Positions 38,801 through 51,967 of a stretch of DNA of 64,000 nt are shown here, one piece after another (within the stretch, counting starts at the first letter, position 1; every line of letters starts with the position of its first letter). Location of the stretch: the NCBI GenBank assembly GCA_037957365.1, contig JARHVA010000639.1:950501-1014500 (forward strand). Direction: 5' to 3'. The DNA comes from Torreya grandis. Its lineage: Eukaryota; Streptophyta; Pinopsida; Cupressales; Taxaceae. The translations under genes and the position numbers were made by a program. A model generated the notes under the pieces. It was not told the origin of the DNA. It saw only the letters and a program-made list of their open reading frames with translations, and made no database searches.

Positions 38801-39766
38801 AGATACCATGGAGAAAATGACTTTACATTTTTTAGTAAGACAAAAATAGGGGTATACTACCTTTGGTATGAATACATCTACACAAATACAACTCTGCAAC
38901 TATGGAAAGATACCCTGCAAACCAATGCATGCACTTCCAACACAAAAAGAGTGATTTTACTTAAATATTTATATCCACACATGAAAGCCAAATTGAAAAC
39001 CATATGAGGATGAAGAACATGCCCTAAAATAATTATTTCAACACTTGGAAAGATCATACATGCAAATAGAAGAGGAAACCTCCAAGTGTTGGGAATGCAT
39101 AGTCAACTAGGAGTCACTATCATTCTTAAAGATGTTTCATGAAGTAAAATCCATAAATATACAATCTATTTACATGGAATTGAATCTCCAAAGGACTAAT
39201 TTAATCCCTCAAATTAATTTTTCTTAACTCTACCCCTCTAATCCGTACCAACAAAAAAACTTGATGACCTGTTTGACCTTGTATGAGAGAGTGATGGATA
39301 ATGTAAACTTGTTTTTGTGATTTTTAGAGTTTTCAAGGTAATTTAAATGTGGAAATCAGTTATGGGGAGCTGGGACACTACAAAATCTACCACACATGCC
39401 AAGAATGTTGTACAGTTCATACAAGTTCAGAAACCCCCTCTTTTTATACATATCTACTTATTTTCAACATGGAATCTACAATTATCAGTTAAAAAACTAC
39501 CTATCTAAATAAATATAAATTATTGGATGTTTAATGACATTTTGACACACTTCTCCCCTTGATTAAACTATACAAGTTTATTAAAGGACCAAAAATGTGA
39601 CCTTATAGTGACATATGACAAAATATACAAATGTGACAAGGGTGAAAACATAATGTTTGACATTTTTAATACCATGTTACACATTTTATGACATAGGGGT
39701 CCCATATAACAGGTTTAAATATATAGGGTTTTGACCTAATTTGACTTTTGGTCAAATTAGTCAACA
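38801..39766 (-). repeat. E1 5' LTR, second part
   Basis: Resumes the E1 LTR after E2. It matches 6945-7835, including the segments around CAACTCTGCAACT and GTTGTACAGTT. It ends AGTCAACA on the plus strand, the same end as the 3' LTR. It has about 75 bases near the end, including GGTTTTGACCTAATTTGAC, that the 3' LTR lacks. Confidence 0.7.
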
Positions 39767-42112
39767 CATACCTTTAACCAAAAATAAAATGTTATCCTTT
39801 TCTAACCTTTCTCTAAATAGACCTACGAACTAATCAATGGCTATAATTTTAAGTATGTAACTCAATAAATATTTTAAACACACATTTAAAATCTCATAAA
39901 CATATTTTTATATCTCCTTGTAAATTATCAAATCCCCACTCATTCTTTATTGAGTTATATTCTCTTTTCTGACTACTAGATCAAGACTTCTATACCTTCT
40001 TAATTGTAATCACCCTTCTTAAAGATGGATTCAATTACAAGAACATTTTTAGTCTTAAATAATCTTCATTATACTCAATTAATAGTGTTTCAACTCATAC
40101 AAATGGAATAATCCTTAATACAATTTTGTAAATACAATTTTCAAAGTTTGTCAACAAGTCTACAAAATAATACAATCATATATATTTTTTGTTGTACCAA
40201 TTTTCAGTTCTTTAAAATTTGTGATAAATTTAAAAACATAATAATTAATATACCTAATTTTTTTAGGAGTTTCTGATCATTGTTTTACAAGTTATGGCAC
40301 TTTTGGTCTTCCCAAATAGGGTTTTGGGTTTATCTTCTTAAGATTAGGTCAACATTTTTAGGTTTTTTATAATAGAAAAAAAGTAAAAATGACTTAAAAA
40401 ATTGTATAAAATATTATTAATCTTAAAATAATATGATCCCAAAATTTAATAATGTTTTTATGGTTAACACTCAAGTAAATCCAAGAACAAGCTCTCTAAC
40501 TCTAGACTAGGGTTTACAGGACAACAAGCACCCAGTTTTGGGTTTAATTTTTGTTTGTTGACAAAATGATCGTATTAAAACCTAAAATTTATATTAAATA
40601 ACCAGGGGAAATTTTAATTACTCTGAAAATCAAATTTAATGTAGGAACAATCTCCAGATATATTAAAAACAATCATTATTTCCCTTAACTATGATAGTTT
40701 GGATTGAGTATGTAGACCTACGAACTAAAACTTAATGAATTTCACTTTATAAGGACTTTAAAATAGTTTTATTGGGTCTATGGATGATTTTAAAAACTCA
40801 TATAACCCTATCAATTGTGTTTCAACATTAAAAAGGCATAAACATATATAATACATTGCCTTCTTATCTAATTGAATCACCAAATACATAGTTTCATACT
40901 TTTGTAGCTAGAATGAACATCATCAAAACATTAATAAGAATTAATGAACAATTATAACATGAAAAAAATACCTTCATGTATTTTAATAAAAAATGAAACA
41001 TCAAAAAAATCTCATTCTTTATTCACATTCTCTCGAACCTTTTTACAAGACTTCTTTTTTCTCCATGGCAAACCTAGAGAACATCCAATAATCTCCTCAT
41101 TAGTCCTCTTATAAATTCATCCTCATAATTTTTTTTTGGGATTACTTACTGATGTATTTAGACTTATAATTCATAACCAAATTTCTAAACTTGATTCATG
41201 ATCCTAAACATTCCTCAACAACTTATAACTTATCTCTAACATGTTTAAATTATCCTTTTCTAATGTATGATATGATTCTAGAGTAGATTTAGGATATGTT
41301 TACATTTATTTGAGGATAAAAATACATTTATTACATGTAAATATACCCCAAAGGACCCTTTCATAAGAATCAAGAACCTCAACCATGTTAAACCTTCAAA
41401 ACCCTTAGCAACTAATTCAAATTTTCAAATTTCCCATTTTGGCAACAAAGTAGAAATAAAACTTATATGACCAAATCCTATAGTTTTAGTGATATAAAAA
41501 CCTCCCATATGACCTTTAAATACCTTAAATACTTAATTTATTTAAAAATGAAGCATAAAGAACCTCTTATTGACCAACTATGACTCTCACAATCCAAACA
41601 TTGACCTATGAGGCTAAACGAGCTAAAATTTACAAAATTACAAATGATTTGATGATGCTCCTACATCAATATGCATGGCATATGGCCTAATTATTTTTAG
41701 TTATGTGTCAGTTTTTGTCATATAGCTAAATAATCTAATATTTGAGAAATTCTAAATCTATGAAATTTGTACTCTGATCTAATTTTCTATTCATGGGAAA
41801 TTATGTCTCTATGACAACCCAATGTAATTCCCCATTTTTTATATAATGGGTGTGTATAGTAAGTAACTCATCTCAAAGTAAGAGTCAATTTAATAATTTT
41901 ATGTAAAAATATATCATCATCTATAATCATGTGAATATGTTCCTAATGTATAGTACTTTATATATTTGTACCATATAATTAAAGTTCACCCTATCAAGTA
42001 AGGCTTTGTTTTGTATATATGAGTCCAATTAGGTAATTTATCATGCCACCAAAATTATAGAAATATGGGCTGACCCTAATGACATACTTTATTTTATAAA
42101 TTAGACACTATT
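39767..42112. other. Unassigned AT-rich sequence
   Basis: No frame, terminal repeat or similarity to other parts of the window was recognised. If E0 is an LTR element, this would be its internal region, and it holds no gag or pol motif. Confidence 0.4.
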
Positions 42113-43651
42113 TGGATAGGGTCAGGACTATCCAAATTAGGTCAGTATCAACTAGTGATACTAACCTAATTTGACATTATCGATTTATGTAAAATGGCCT
42201 AAATTGAGCACATATAAATGTATGTGCAGAATAATAATCATATTTTAAATAGGTAGTGAGGTTCATGTAGGTGTATTAAAAAAAACAAAGTATCAAACTT
42301 ATAATGTAGCATGCAGGGGTGAGAGAGTGAAGGTTATGACCATATTTGTGCACACAAGTCATGCATGGTAAATTTATGTCAACCTTGTCTTTGTATTGTA
42401 ATTAATAACAAACTTTAGTATTTATAAATGAAATCATTTAATTATATTAATGTAATTTATGTATTATATAAAGGAATCAAATATTTATATAGGATAATAA
42501 GGAAGTTAGGAACTTTTGACAGCTTGTCAGGTTTAACCTCTACTTCAAGCAAAGGATTGCAGGTTTCATCTTCCCCAAGAAATAAAATGATCATATATCA
42601 ATATATTGAATGTTTTTAAAGTATTAAACATGAAATAAAATCCTTGGCATAATAAAAATAAAATTAAATAATCGGAGAGATCAAATATCTTTAGTAGGAG
42701 ATAATCTAGATTCCTCTCTAAGAAAAGGGAAAGAGAAACATTTACTAAAAAAGGAAAGGAGTGTGTACACCTCCCTTCTTCTCCCATAGTAACAAAAAAA
42801 TTAAATATTTTACCTTGTATCAGAAATAAAAAATAAGAGATTCATAAAAAGAGTTGATTGAATAAATATTTATTCCATGCACATTTGATAAGTAGTGGAA
42901 TAGGGGCATATAACTAGAGGAAAAGTTATAAAATGTAGAGGAAGGAAATATACAAACAAAAGATAAATATTTTTAACATTATTTCTTCCCTGTGCTCATA
43001 TTATTTATAAATAAGTCCTAGTTAAGAAGAAAATAAATTATAAAATTCAAATAAGGATTTTACTCGACCATTGAAGGATGTTAGTCATTATTCCCCAAAT
43101 CAGTTCCTAGGACAAGGTTTTATCTCTCCATTCACAAGAAAGTAATTGAATATCAATAAATCATGTGTTATAATAATGAGTGCTATGAAATATAAAAATC
43201 TAAGAATGAAATAAAATAATGGAAGATCAAATCATAGGGAAATTTGAAATAGGTAAATTAGGAAAGAAGTGGCAAATAAGAACCAAATCACTTCAAATCT
43301 AAAGGGATCTACAGGGTCAACTGAACTCAAAAACTAAAGATCATTTTATGAAAAATTATAATATTAATATCCCTATTCATTCCTTTGTTTATTATTTTTA
43401 TCTTGTCTCTATAGTTACACTGTAATTTTAAAGCATTTTGGATTTTCCTTGCTTCTTTATATTTTTCATTTTTCGTTATATTGGTTACAAATTTCTTATT
43501 TTGGCTTTTTTAACACTAAACTACCATGGACCAATTATTTGTTTTCTTAATTTATGGATCTTTTTAATTCACTTATTGTGGGTTTGGGTTCCTTTGAATG
43601 CCCTATGTCTCTCTAACTCATATCTCCAGTCAAAAGCATTTTCTACTAATT

Positions 43652-43738
<87 letters not shown>

Positions 43739-44902
43739 AAAGTAAAAAGAAATATATATCTAAGTGTGCACAACACACTTTGTCTTTGGTAGGGAGCTCA
43801 AATTGTGTAACTCAATAAAAAAAGTGAAATATGTATATATTAGTCAAAATCCATAGATTGATTATTTGAAATATAGATTCTTTTTAAAAAAAAAATTAAC
43901 TAGCAAGGAAGGAGTAAACCTCTATGTTGGTGAAAACCATGTTGCCCTTGTAACTTAGTGGAGATGATGATTCCTTTTTTAAGTATTGCATAAAGGCGAT
44001 TTATAATAAAAAACTTGGATGTTGGTTACTCTTATTGAACCATGGATAATTTATTTTTGAAGCACATAGAGAGTTGGGGCGACTATGCCCCAACTTTGTG
44101 TAACTATAAAATCCTTTCAGTTTGGAAGATAGCATGCCCCAATGCTCAAAAATGTGGGGATACTAACCAAAATATATAAGAATGAGATAAAGGGGAACCA
44201 AGTTATGGGTTCACTAAAACCCTGAATTAATATCCATGTATAGATTTAATATCCATGTATAAAAAATGTATGATCAAAAGAGAATAAATAGTGTTCATGC
44301 CCCCATCATGGTCGTAGATTTGATTGTAAAGTTTTTATTATGTTTTCTCAAGTTCATTCAATATATAATAAAATGCATGATCACAATATAATTAAATACG
44401 TTCATGCCCCCATTGTGATTTTGGATTTTATACGTGTGAATTGGAATGGCAACTAATTTTTATTCAACTTGTAAACTATGTTGGTGTGTATGTGTATGAA
44501 CCAATATCATGCATTATGAATATGAAAGTGTGTATATGTACATGAGTTAGTATCATACCCTCTAGATTTTTACCATCTAAAATAGAATGTTATGCATCTA
44601 TATGCTAAATTTAAGACCATGTATCTCAAATGTATGTGTATTTGTAACCCTGCATATCCTATTCATGTAAATAGTGTAAATATGCCAATGTCAAGTGTGC
44701 ATGAATATGTACCAAATTATATATAAAGTGAGTGAATATGTGATTCAATACCTCTTAAAACCTTCACAATATTGATATCAATCAAGATAGTTATTCTTAA
44801 CATATATAAATAGGCTTATAGAGGTATTCTTACCTTATATTATGTTTGTGTCATCATATTATTACTTTTATGTCTTATTATTTAGGTCTAATATCTTTTC
44901 CA
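42113..44902. repeat. E0 right copy of the 2.7 kb direct repeat
   Basis: Matches 721-3441 from TGGATAGG to TAATATCTTTTCCA. It differs by many substitutions and small indels, implying that it is older than E3. It carries an (AT)39 tract at 43657-43734 where the left copy has only TTTAAAAAAAATG. Confidence 0.65.
43657..43734. repeat. (AT)39 microsatellite
   Basis: Pure AT run inside the E0 right copy. The left copy has an A-rich stretch near 2268-2280 at the same place. Confidence 0.95.
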
Positions 44903-44920
44903 CATGTAGAAACTATTGAG

Positions 44921-45884
44921 TCATTGGATTACACCCATATAAACTATTGATGCATATGTATCACTTAACTATAACTTATAGCAATTAGGAACATTTCCAA
45001 AGAATGACATGGTTTTGGAATTGATTCAAGGTGATCCACTTCAAGGTTAAGATTCTAATGGTTCTTATAATCTAGGAGAAGTAAGGAAATGGTTTCTAAT
45101 CTGTAACAACATCCTTCTTCCCTGTACTTTGTTTGGACTATTTTCCCTAGCTAAAATAATTGATTAGTTTAGATATCATCAACCTATCTAATTTTTAAAC
45201 TAATAATAATAATAATAATATTTATCGTAATTAAGAATGAGTTTTCATTATTATTATTTAGGAGAGAATAATAGAAATAAAATAATAATTGATAATTTAG
45301 AGAAAGACTTGTAATTATTTAATGTAATCTACCTATAACAATCTATTCATTGTTATATATTTTTTATAAAATCAATATTATTCGAAGTAAAGAGTTCATA
45401 ATCAAGGACAAGATCTAAATCACAAGTCCAACCAAGGAGGGAACCCTCACAAGTAATTGTTGTGACAATTTCATATGTTAAGTTAGATCTTCATATTTAA
45501 TTGTGTGCAAGTATTTCTAAATTAGATATGTTTTGTGCAAGTCTTAAGTTTCTATACTTCTAGTTTAATCTATTTATATTATGTGTGAATGATTATTAAT
45601 TTTTTATTTATTAAAGTGTGGTAAACTTATAAAAATTAACAAGTCAACATATATCATCTACTTTCCATGCATGTGTGTTTATATTAAGTGCAAGTGTGTT
45701 TTCATTCTAGCAAGTGAGTTTACATTTTAGCACAAGTGTTTCATTTTGTAATTTACATTTTTTCAAACTGATTATTTTTTTTAATGTTAAGAGTGTTTCC
45801 ATATATACAACCTATAGTCCCTTAATCCTTCGAAGATATTTTAGTGTTCATATATATTACTGACACCTTGAAAATACATACATA
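44921..45884. repeat. ~1 kb direct repeat, copy 1
   Basis: Aligns with 46539-47536 from TCATTGGATT to GAAAATACATA. Shared blocks include GGTTTGTTTGGACTATTT-like and CAATCTATTCATTG segments. It begins almost where E0 ends. It could be an LTR of a small element; no primer site or target duplication was seen. Confidence 0.6.
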
Positions 45885-46538
45885 CCTTGGGTTGATAGTT
45901 AAATGTACTAGCTTAATTGATAAACAAAGTGGATGCACCTATGGAGAAATTTTTTAAGGAATAAAATAAATGCAAAATTATACAAATTTCATTTGTACAT
46001 TGACATGGCAAGGAGATATAGGCACATTTGAATAGCTTGAACTTTTCAACCACTTCCTTTTTGGTTTCCAATCCCTGATTGGAGAGGGTAGATTCAGTGC
46101 AATAAGTCCTTAGAAACTAAGAGATGGAGAATTTTGAAAAACACAAAGGATTTTATCTTAAGTAAGATACAGGATGTACACATCCTATATACTTAATGAC
46201 ATTAATGTTCTTATTACATAAAACACTTTTGATTTCTCAAGGATAAGTAATAGGTAAAGTTGTTGGGTGTGTTGAGCCTAATAATTTTCCTAATTTACCA
46301 CCTTGGAGATTTTATCCCATCCTCATAAATATTTAATTTTTTAACTTTAACTTAACTTATATAATACCCTTTTTTATATAAGCACTCAAAATATATAGAT
46401 TATTTATATTAATATTTTGTGTCTAGCTTGTATATTTATGGGATAAATAATGTCATTCATTTTTATGTTCATAATCAAGAACATGAAAATTTAATATATA
46501 TTTTATGAATATACTAGGTACCTGTATAAAATTTTAAT
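45885..46538. other. Spacer between the ~1 kb direct repeats
   Basis: 654 bases, AT-rich, without a frame. If the repeats are LTRs this would be a very short internal region, as in TRIM-type elements. Confidence 0.35.
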
Positions 46539-47536
46539 TCATTGGATTCCACTCATAAGAATTGTTGAAGCACCTATATCAGTTAATTGTCACCTATAAC
46601 AAGCTGGAGGAACATTTTCAAATATTATCATGGTTTGTGAACTGGTTCAAGGTTATCCATTTGAAGGTTAATATTTTAATGGTCTTTATAACATATTATA
46701 ACTAAGGAAATGGTTTATAATTTTTTTTAACTTCCTTGTTTCTTATTAAATAATGTTCTTCAGTTTATTGCAATACTAGAACTATAGTTTGTTTGGACTA
46801 TTTGACCTGGTTAAAATAGTTGATTAGTTTAGATCTCATCAACCTATTTGATTTTTACACTAAAAATAATAATATTCCCAATACATTATAAGGATTTTTT
46901 AGTATTCTTAGTTATAATATATTAATAGAAACAAAATAATAATTTATAATTGAGATAAAGTATTGTAATTCTTTATTGTAATCTACTTTAACAATCTATT
47001 CATTGCTATAGAATTGTTATTAAATCTATTATGTTTTGATGTCAAGAGTTCATAATGAAGTATAGGATATAAATCATAAGTCCAATTGAGGGTCAACCCT
47101 TCACGAGGAATTATTGTGATAGTCTCATCTGATAAGGTAGATCTTCATATTCAGTCATGTGCAAGTATTTCTAAGTCAGTACTATGTTTTTCAAGTCTTA
47201 AGTTTCTATACTTCCATTTAAATATATTTATATTGTGTGAATGGTTTTTAAAGTATTATTTATTAAATTGTGGGAAGCTTAAAAAAATTAAAAATTCAAT
47301 GTATATCATTTAATTTCCATGAAAGTGTTTTTATATTCTATGTAGGTGTGTTTCCATTCTAGAAAGTGAGTTTAACTTTCAACACAAGTATTTCATAATT
47401 TAATTTACATTTCTACAAAGTGAGTATTTGATTTATTATTAAGAGTATTTCAATATACATGACCTATAGTCCCTTAATCCTTATAAGAGAGTTTAGTGTG
47501 CATATATATTGTCAACACATTGAAAATACATATATA
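46539..47536. repeat. ~1 kb direct repeat, copy 2
   Basis: Second copy of 44921-45884, similarly diverged. It runs directly into the 45-bp-period array. Confidence 0.6.
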
Positions 47537-47544
47537 TTGTCAAT

Positions 47545-47950
47545 CCTACTATATCAACCAACATGATATAATTAATTAAGTATACAACTATATTGTCCAA
47601 CCTAGTATAGTTTAATATTAATCCTATTTTCAACCAAATTTGATACAATTATTTGCTTATAATCCTATTTCAACTATATCAAATAATTTGATACAACTTT
47701 TTGTTTCCATTTCAATTCCAAATTATATCGACCAACTAAACATAATTTTATTTTGTGACTAGTCTTGTTGCAACTATATCAACAAACTTGATAAGATCTT
47801 CTTCGACCCACTCTTTCCTTACTATATAGGAAAACCTAATATAATATATTTATGCACCTATTTCTAGTACTAATGTATTGGCCAACCCAATATAGTCTAT
47901 TTTTGAGACTTATGTAACACCAAATACATCGGTTAGCTTGATATAGTTAC
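47545..47950. repeat. Degenerate array with TATATC...GATATA motifs
   Basis: About nine copies of a 27-29 bp motif near ACTATATCAACCAACTTGAT followed by ATAGTT recur at 47553, 47587, 47627, 47672, 47722, 47770, 47827, 47873 and 47925. Spacing is 34-57 bp. Each motif is partly self-complementary (TATATC with GATATA). Copies are heavily mutated. Confidence 0.6.
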
Positions 47951-48291
47951 CTCAGCCTACTTATACTATACCATAAGTTCCAAGACCATATAATTTATCT
48001 CCAAATTTGATTTTTAGGCTAAACATAATCACTTTTCAAACTTAGTCCCTCTTTAATAGTCTTATATAGATCTATTAGCTATGATGAGTGGGATCCCAAA
48101 GAAGAGATTTATAGAATCCCATCTCATTTTATTTCTTGAGTCCATGAGAACTTTACCATGACATACAAATTGCCTTAGTATATTTTTTGTTGTCATGAAC
48201 ATCCCTCGACGGCCACCTATGGGAAAATAAGCCACTTTTCTTGAGTGGGAAGAATGTATCATATAACAATATGAAGATATATATATATATA

Positions 48292-48427
48292 TGTTGATTG
48301 CATAATAGATATAACTCTATCCCTTATATTTCCTATCATATCCATAATATCTAAAGAAATATTAATTTGTGTGGATGAACCTCCTTTGTTTGTTAACATT
48401 CAAATAGGTCACATTTGAGTCAAGCAT
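48292..48427. repeat. 136-bp duplicated block, copy 1
   Basis: Runs from TGTTGATTGC to GTCAAGCAT and is almost identical to 48571-48706, in direct orientation. The (CA)63 tract lies between the copies. Confidence 0.9.
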
Positions 48428-48439
48428 ATATATACATAT

Positions 48440-48706
<267 letters not shown>

Positions 48707-48714
48707 GCCCTGGT

Positions 48715-51250
48715 TGAATAAGGCTACAACTCTTGTGTCACATATTGGGATTTCCTTAAAACCCTAGGATATTTTAAATCCAAACTTAAGAATACCCATA
48801 GAACATGTCAAAGTTATGACCTTATAAAAAATCCTCCATTAGTATGTATTTATCTTCCTATCATGATATTCCTTTTATGGTTAGCATCAAGATCATGATA
48901 TTCAATTTTACTCTATATTATAACATTTTGCTATGTCATCCTTGAGCTCATAATATGAGGGACATGGACTCTTATGTATGAAAATGAATGAAGTTCCCTT
49001 ACATAAGTGTTATCTATAAGGTACAAGGTGATACCAACCCCTATAATTTTGAACAATTCTAAGAATACAATGTTTATAAAATCTCTACACTTGAACCTTT
49101 ACTTAGCATACCATTGTTAGGATAAATTAAAACCCAAATCTATCCTCAAATTGCATACATGAGAAACTATGAAATGAATTAATCAAACATTATAAAAATA
49201 AACAAAAACATACACATAACAGGAGACACCAAATTTAACATGGTTCACCCAAGATGGGATACATCCACCAAACTTGTCCAATATATTATTTCTATCAATA
49301 CAAGGGAGAAACAAAATCTTGTAACAAACCTTGTTACACCTCTCTACCTTTTTTCCCTCCTTTATGTGTACAATATTTCATCAGTTATCACAATCATAAA
49401 TCTCAACCATATATAAATACATTTTAGGGTGAAAAACACCTAAACATAACCTATACTATCATATCTAGAAACCTTTAATCAATGGCCCAGATTGACTATG
49501 AAATTACAATTTAACAAGGAAATTTTAATAAAAAATCTCTCTAGGGCTCATGGCCCCCAACGGACCCTGCAAGGGGGGTTCCCCCTTACAACCCCCCATA
49601 CCATGAGGGATTAAAATAATGGGATCCAAACCCAAATGAAATAACATCATAATTTTAACCTCTGATCTTGGAAGATAATCAGGGTCCACACCTAACAACC
49701 ATTTCATGAATAATAGAATTTTAACTATCCTATCAATTAAAATAGAGGTTATAGTGGTCACCTCAAGATTTTTGGAAACATTGCACCAAACCTATTTGAT
49801 TATATATATGACAAGTTGAATGTGATTAGCTTTAAAATCAAAATATTAGACCTTCCTCCTAGTATCATAGCTTAATTTATACCTAATTTACAACCTTATT
49901 ATCACAAGAAGTAAACTAACAATTTTCCCCCTTATGTGGTTATCCCTAAGGATCCTTATTTTTATAGATCTTATAGTGACATAGTGGTTGAATCCCTTAA
50001 TGTTGATGTCACAAGTCCTGATTATGATGATGTTTACACATTAGATGACCCTTATTTATTTGGTTATACCTAGACTAAGGATTTATAAATCCTATATTAC
50101 AGCCAATCCCCTAGATAATTTTATGAACAATATTCATTTTCATCTAGCATTAACTTATTTGAACTTATTCAATTTAGTGTTTTTATTCTATCACATCTTT
50201 TAGTCACCATTCCTTCTCTGATTATTATTATATCTGAGATGGATCCCATGTCTATAACATGCATAATTCCAGTTATCTTTGAGCCTCTTCATCACATGTT
50301 TTATGATAGATCTATGACCAATTTTTTTCATTTTATATATAATTTATTACTTATATCATGCTTCCTTCAGCTATTTTAGCTATGTTCATATGACTAGTTA
50401 TTACTAATTCTAAGCATGTGGATAATCAATCCAACACACGACACTTTTATTTTGCTTCACATTTTGATCTATCCAATGATGTTGATGACTTGGATGATTT
50501 ATTTCTTGATAGACCATATTATGTCTATCCTCATAGGTTTATGATGGCATCATGCTCACCAAACCCATAGGATGAGTCATTTTTGAGTTTTACAAGGTCT
50601 TTGATAATTCAGGTTAGGAGTAGATCATACCAAATATTTCTATCTCAAAATTTTTTGAAAGGTCTAGCTCCTACCACAAATAGTCAATCATCCCAATCCT
50701 CTACTCCTAAGCACTATTTTTTTTCCATGTGATGAGTACACATTCATTGACTAATTATCAATTTCTTTAATAATATATATGTGACACATATTGAGGTAGT
50801 TAATTATAATCTTTTAGATGAACATGTCACCTCCAAATATTACACCTACTCATATCCACAAAATTAGGGTGGTGTAATATATTTGTCACAAACTTTATAC
50901 GCATTCTATAGATAAGTGTTGAGCTATTCAAAAACATTTCAAATATTTTTCTAATGATTGAAACTTAAGATCCTTAGTAACATTACCATGGCCCATATAG
51001 GATGGACTATTAGTATCCTCTATTTCTAGAACCACATTTCATACTAGAAGATGTGTGTCTCATTACTTCTTGAATGGAATTTAATCTTCCTTGTATATGT
51101 TATTCTCATCAAGAAGCTCCACATCCTTTTCCTTATAGTGTGGCTAATTTTTATTTTGAGAACATCCATGAGGCAATCCTTGCATGAACTTGAAAAAATA
51201 TAAAGGAGACTATGGTTCATGTTAGATATCAGTTATAATGAGACTTGATA
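48715..51250 (+). pseudogene. Decayed plus-strand frame of unknown identity
   Basis: Several long, protein-like stretches with few stops follow each other on the plus strand. Before the solo LTR: KVQGDTNPYNFEQF and EYNVYKISTLEPLLSIP. After it: GNIAPNLFDYIYDKLN and ILDLPPSII, then PYVVIPKDPYFYRSYSDIVV, VTSPDYDDVYTLDDPYLFGY (to 50073), SNDVDDLDDLFLDRPYYVYP and SFTRSLIIQVRSRSYQIF (50428-50732), and APHPFPYSVANFYFENIHEA (about 51140). Composition is acidic and Tyr-rich. Stops and frame changes break it throughout. I recognise no domain; a retroelement frame is likelier than a host gene given the surroundings. Confidence 0.45.
49115..49697 (+). mobile_element. Solo LTR with perfect target duplication
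   Basis: 583 bp, starting TGTTAGG and ending CCTAACA, a perfect 7-bp terminal inverted repeat. It is flanked by ACCAT at 49110-49114 and 49698-49702. No internal region remains, so LTR-LTR recombination has removed it. A TATA box (TATATAAATA, about 49409-49418) suggests plus-strand orientation. The phrase CATGGTTCACCCAAGATGGG and a G/C-rich stretch (49562-49595) resemble common plant LTR content. The TGTTAGG end is typical of Ty1/copia; the family is not proven. Confidence 0.85.
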
Positions 51251-51967
51251 GATGTTATAGATGATGTGTGTAAATATTTTAAAATTCATTTGTGATCATT
51301 TATATCATAATTTCATATCATAAATTACACATTCTCACATGATTTGATCCCATATTAATATATTTAATATACATGATGATTGTTATTTATATATTTCTCA
51401 TACCATGATATTTAGCTTCCAATAATTTATTTTCAACATGTTATTTATTATATATCTTTATATTAACCTTTTATTCATCCATTGTTGTCTTTGAGGTTAT
51501 TTGGTATATTTTGTTTCCCCCTCTTTTGGGATGATTTAAAATTGTTAGGATCTACATGCATGCATGGCTCAGGTACCAACAATTAAAATCTAGATCTTTT
51601 ACCATTTGTTAGGAACCAAAACATAATCCTAAACATGTGTAAGAAATAAATACATTAATAAAAAAAATATTCAAAAATTAACATAATAGTAGAGAACATA
51701 GAAACCGTTTCCCAACTAGCAAGAGAAAAATCATGGGGTAATGATAACTTCCAGATTTCATATTTCATCAACAAATCCTCTCTCTAAAACATCTCCTCTC
51801 AGTAAATCCTTCAAGTTCCAAAAAAAAATCACTCAGGTGAGTAAATCTTACAACCAATCCTTCCATTCTCTAACCTCCAAATTGCAACATGCAGCTCCAT
51901 CCAATGTTAACATTATAGCATCTAGGGTGAGCTCCAAACATCAACTTCCATTTTTCATTCTTACTAT
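51251..51967. other. AT-rich sequence with a weak primer-site-like motif
   Basis: On the minus strand TTGGTACCTGAGCC (about 51569-51556) resembles the initiator-Met primer site, and TGTTAGG occurs at 51543 and 51607. This could be a fragment of a copia LTR junction, but no matching end or target duplication was found. An open stretch at 51741-52010 has no recognisable content. Confidence 0.3.

Noticed and set aside
43438..43740. 100-codon plus-strand frame
   Set aside because: Its end is the (AT)39 tract read as Tyr-Ile, and the first part is not open in the matching E0 copy.
51543..51614. Second copia LTR start (TGTTAGG) with primer-site-like motif
   Set aside because: No matching LTR end, no target duplication, and the primer-site match is poor. 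Kept only as a weak note.
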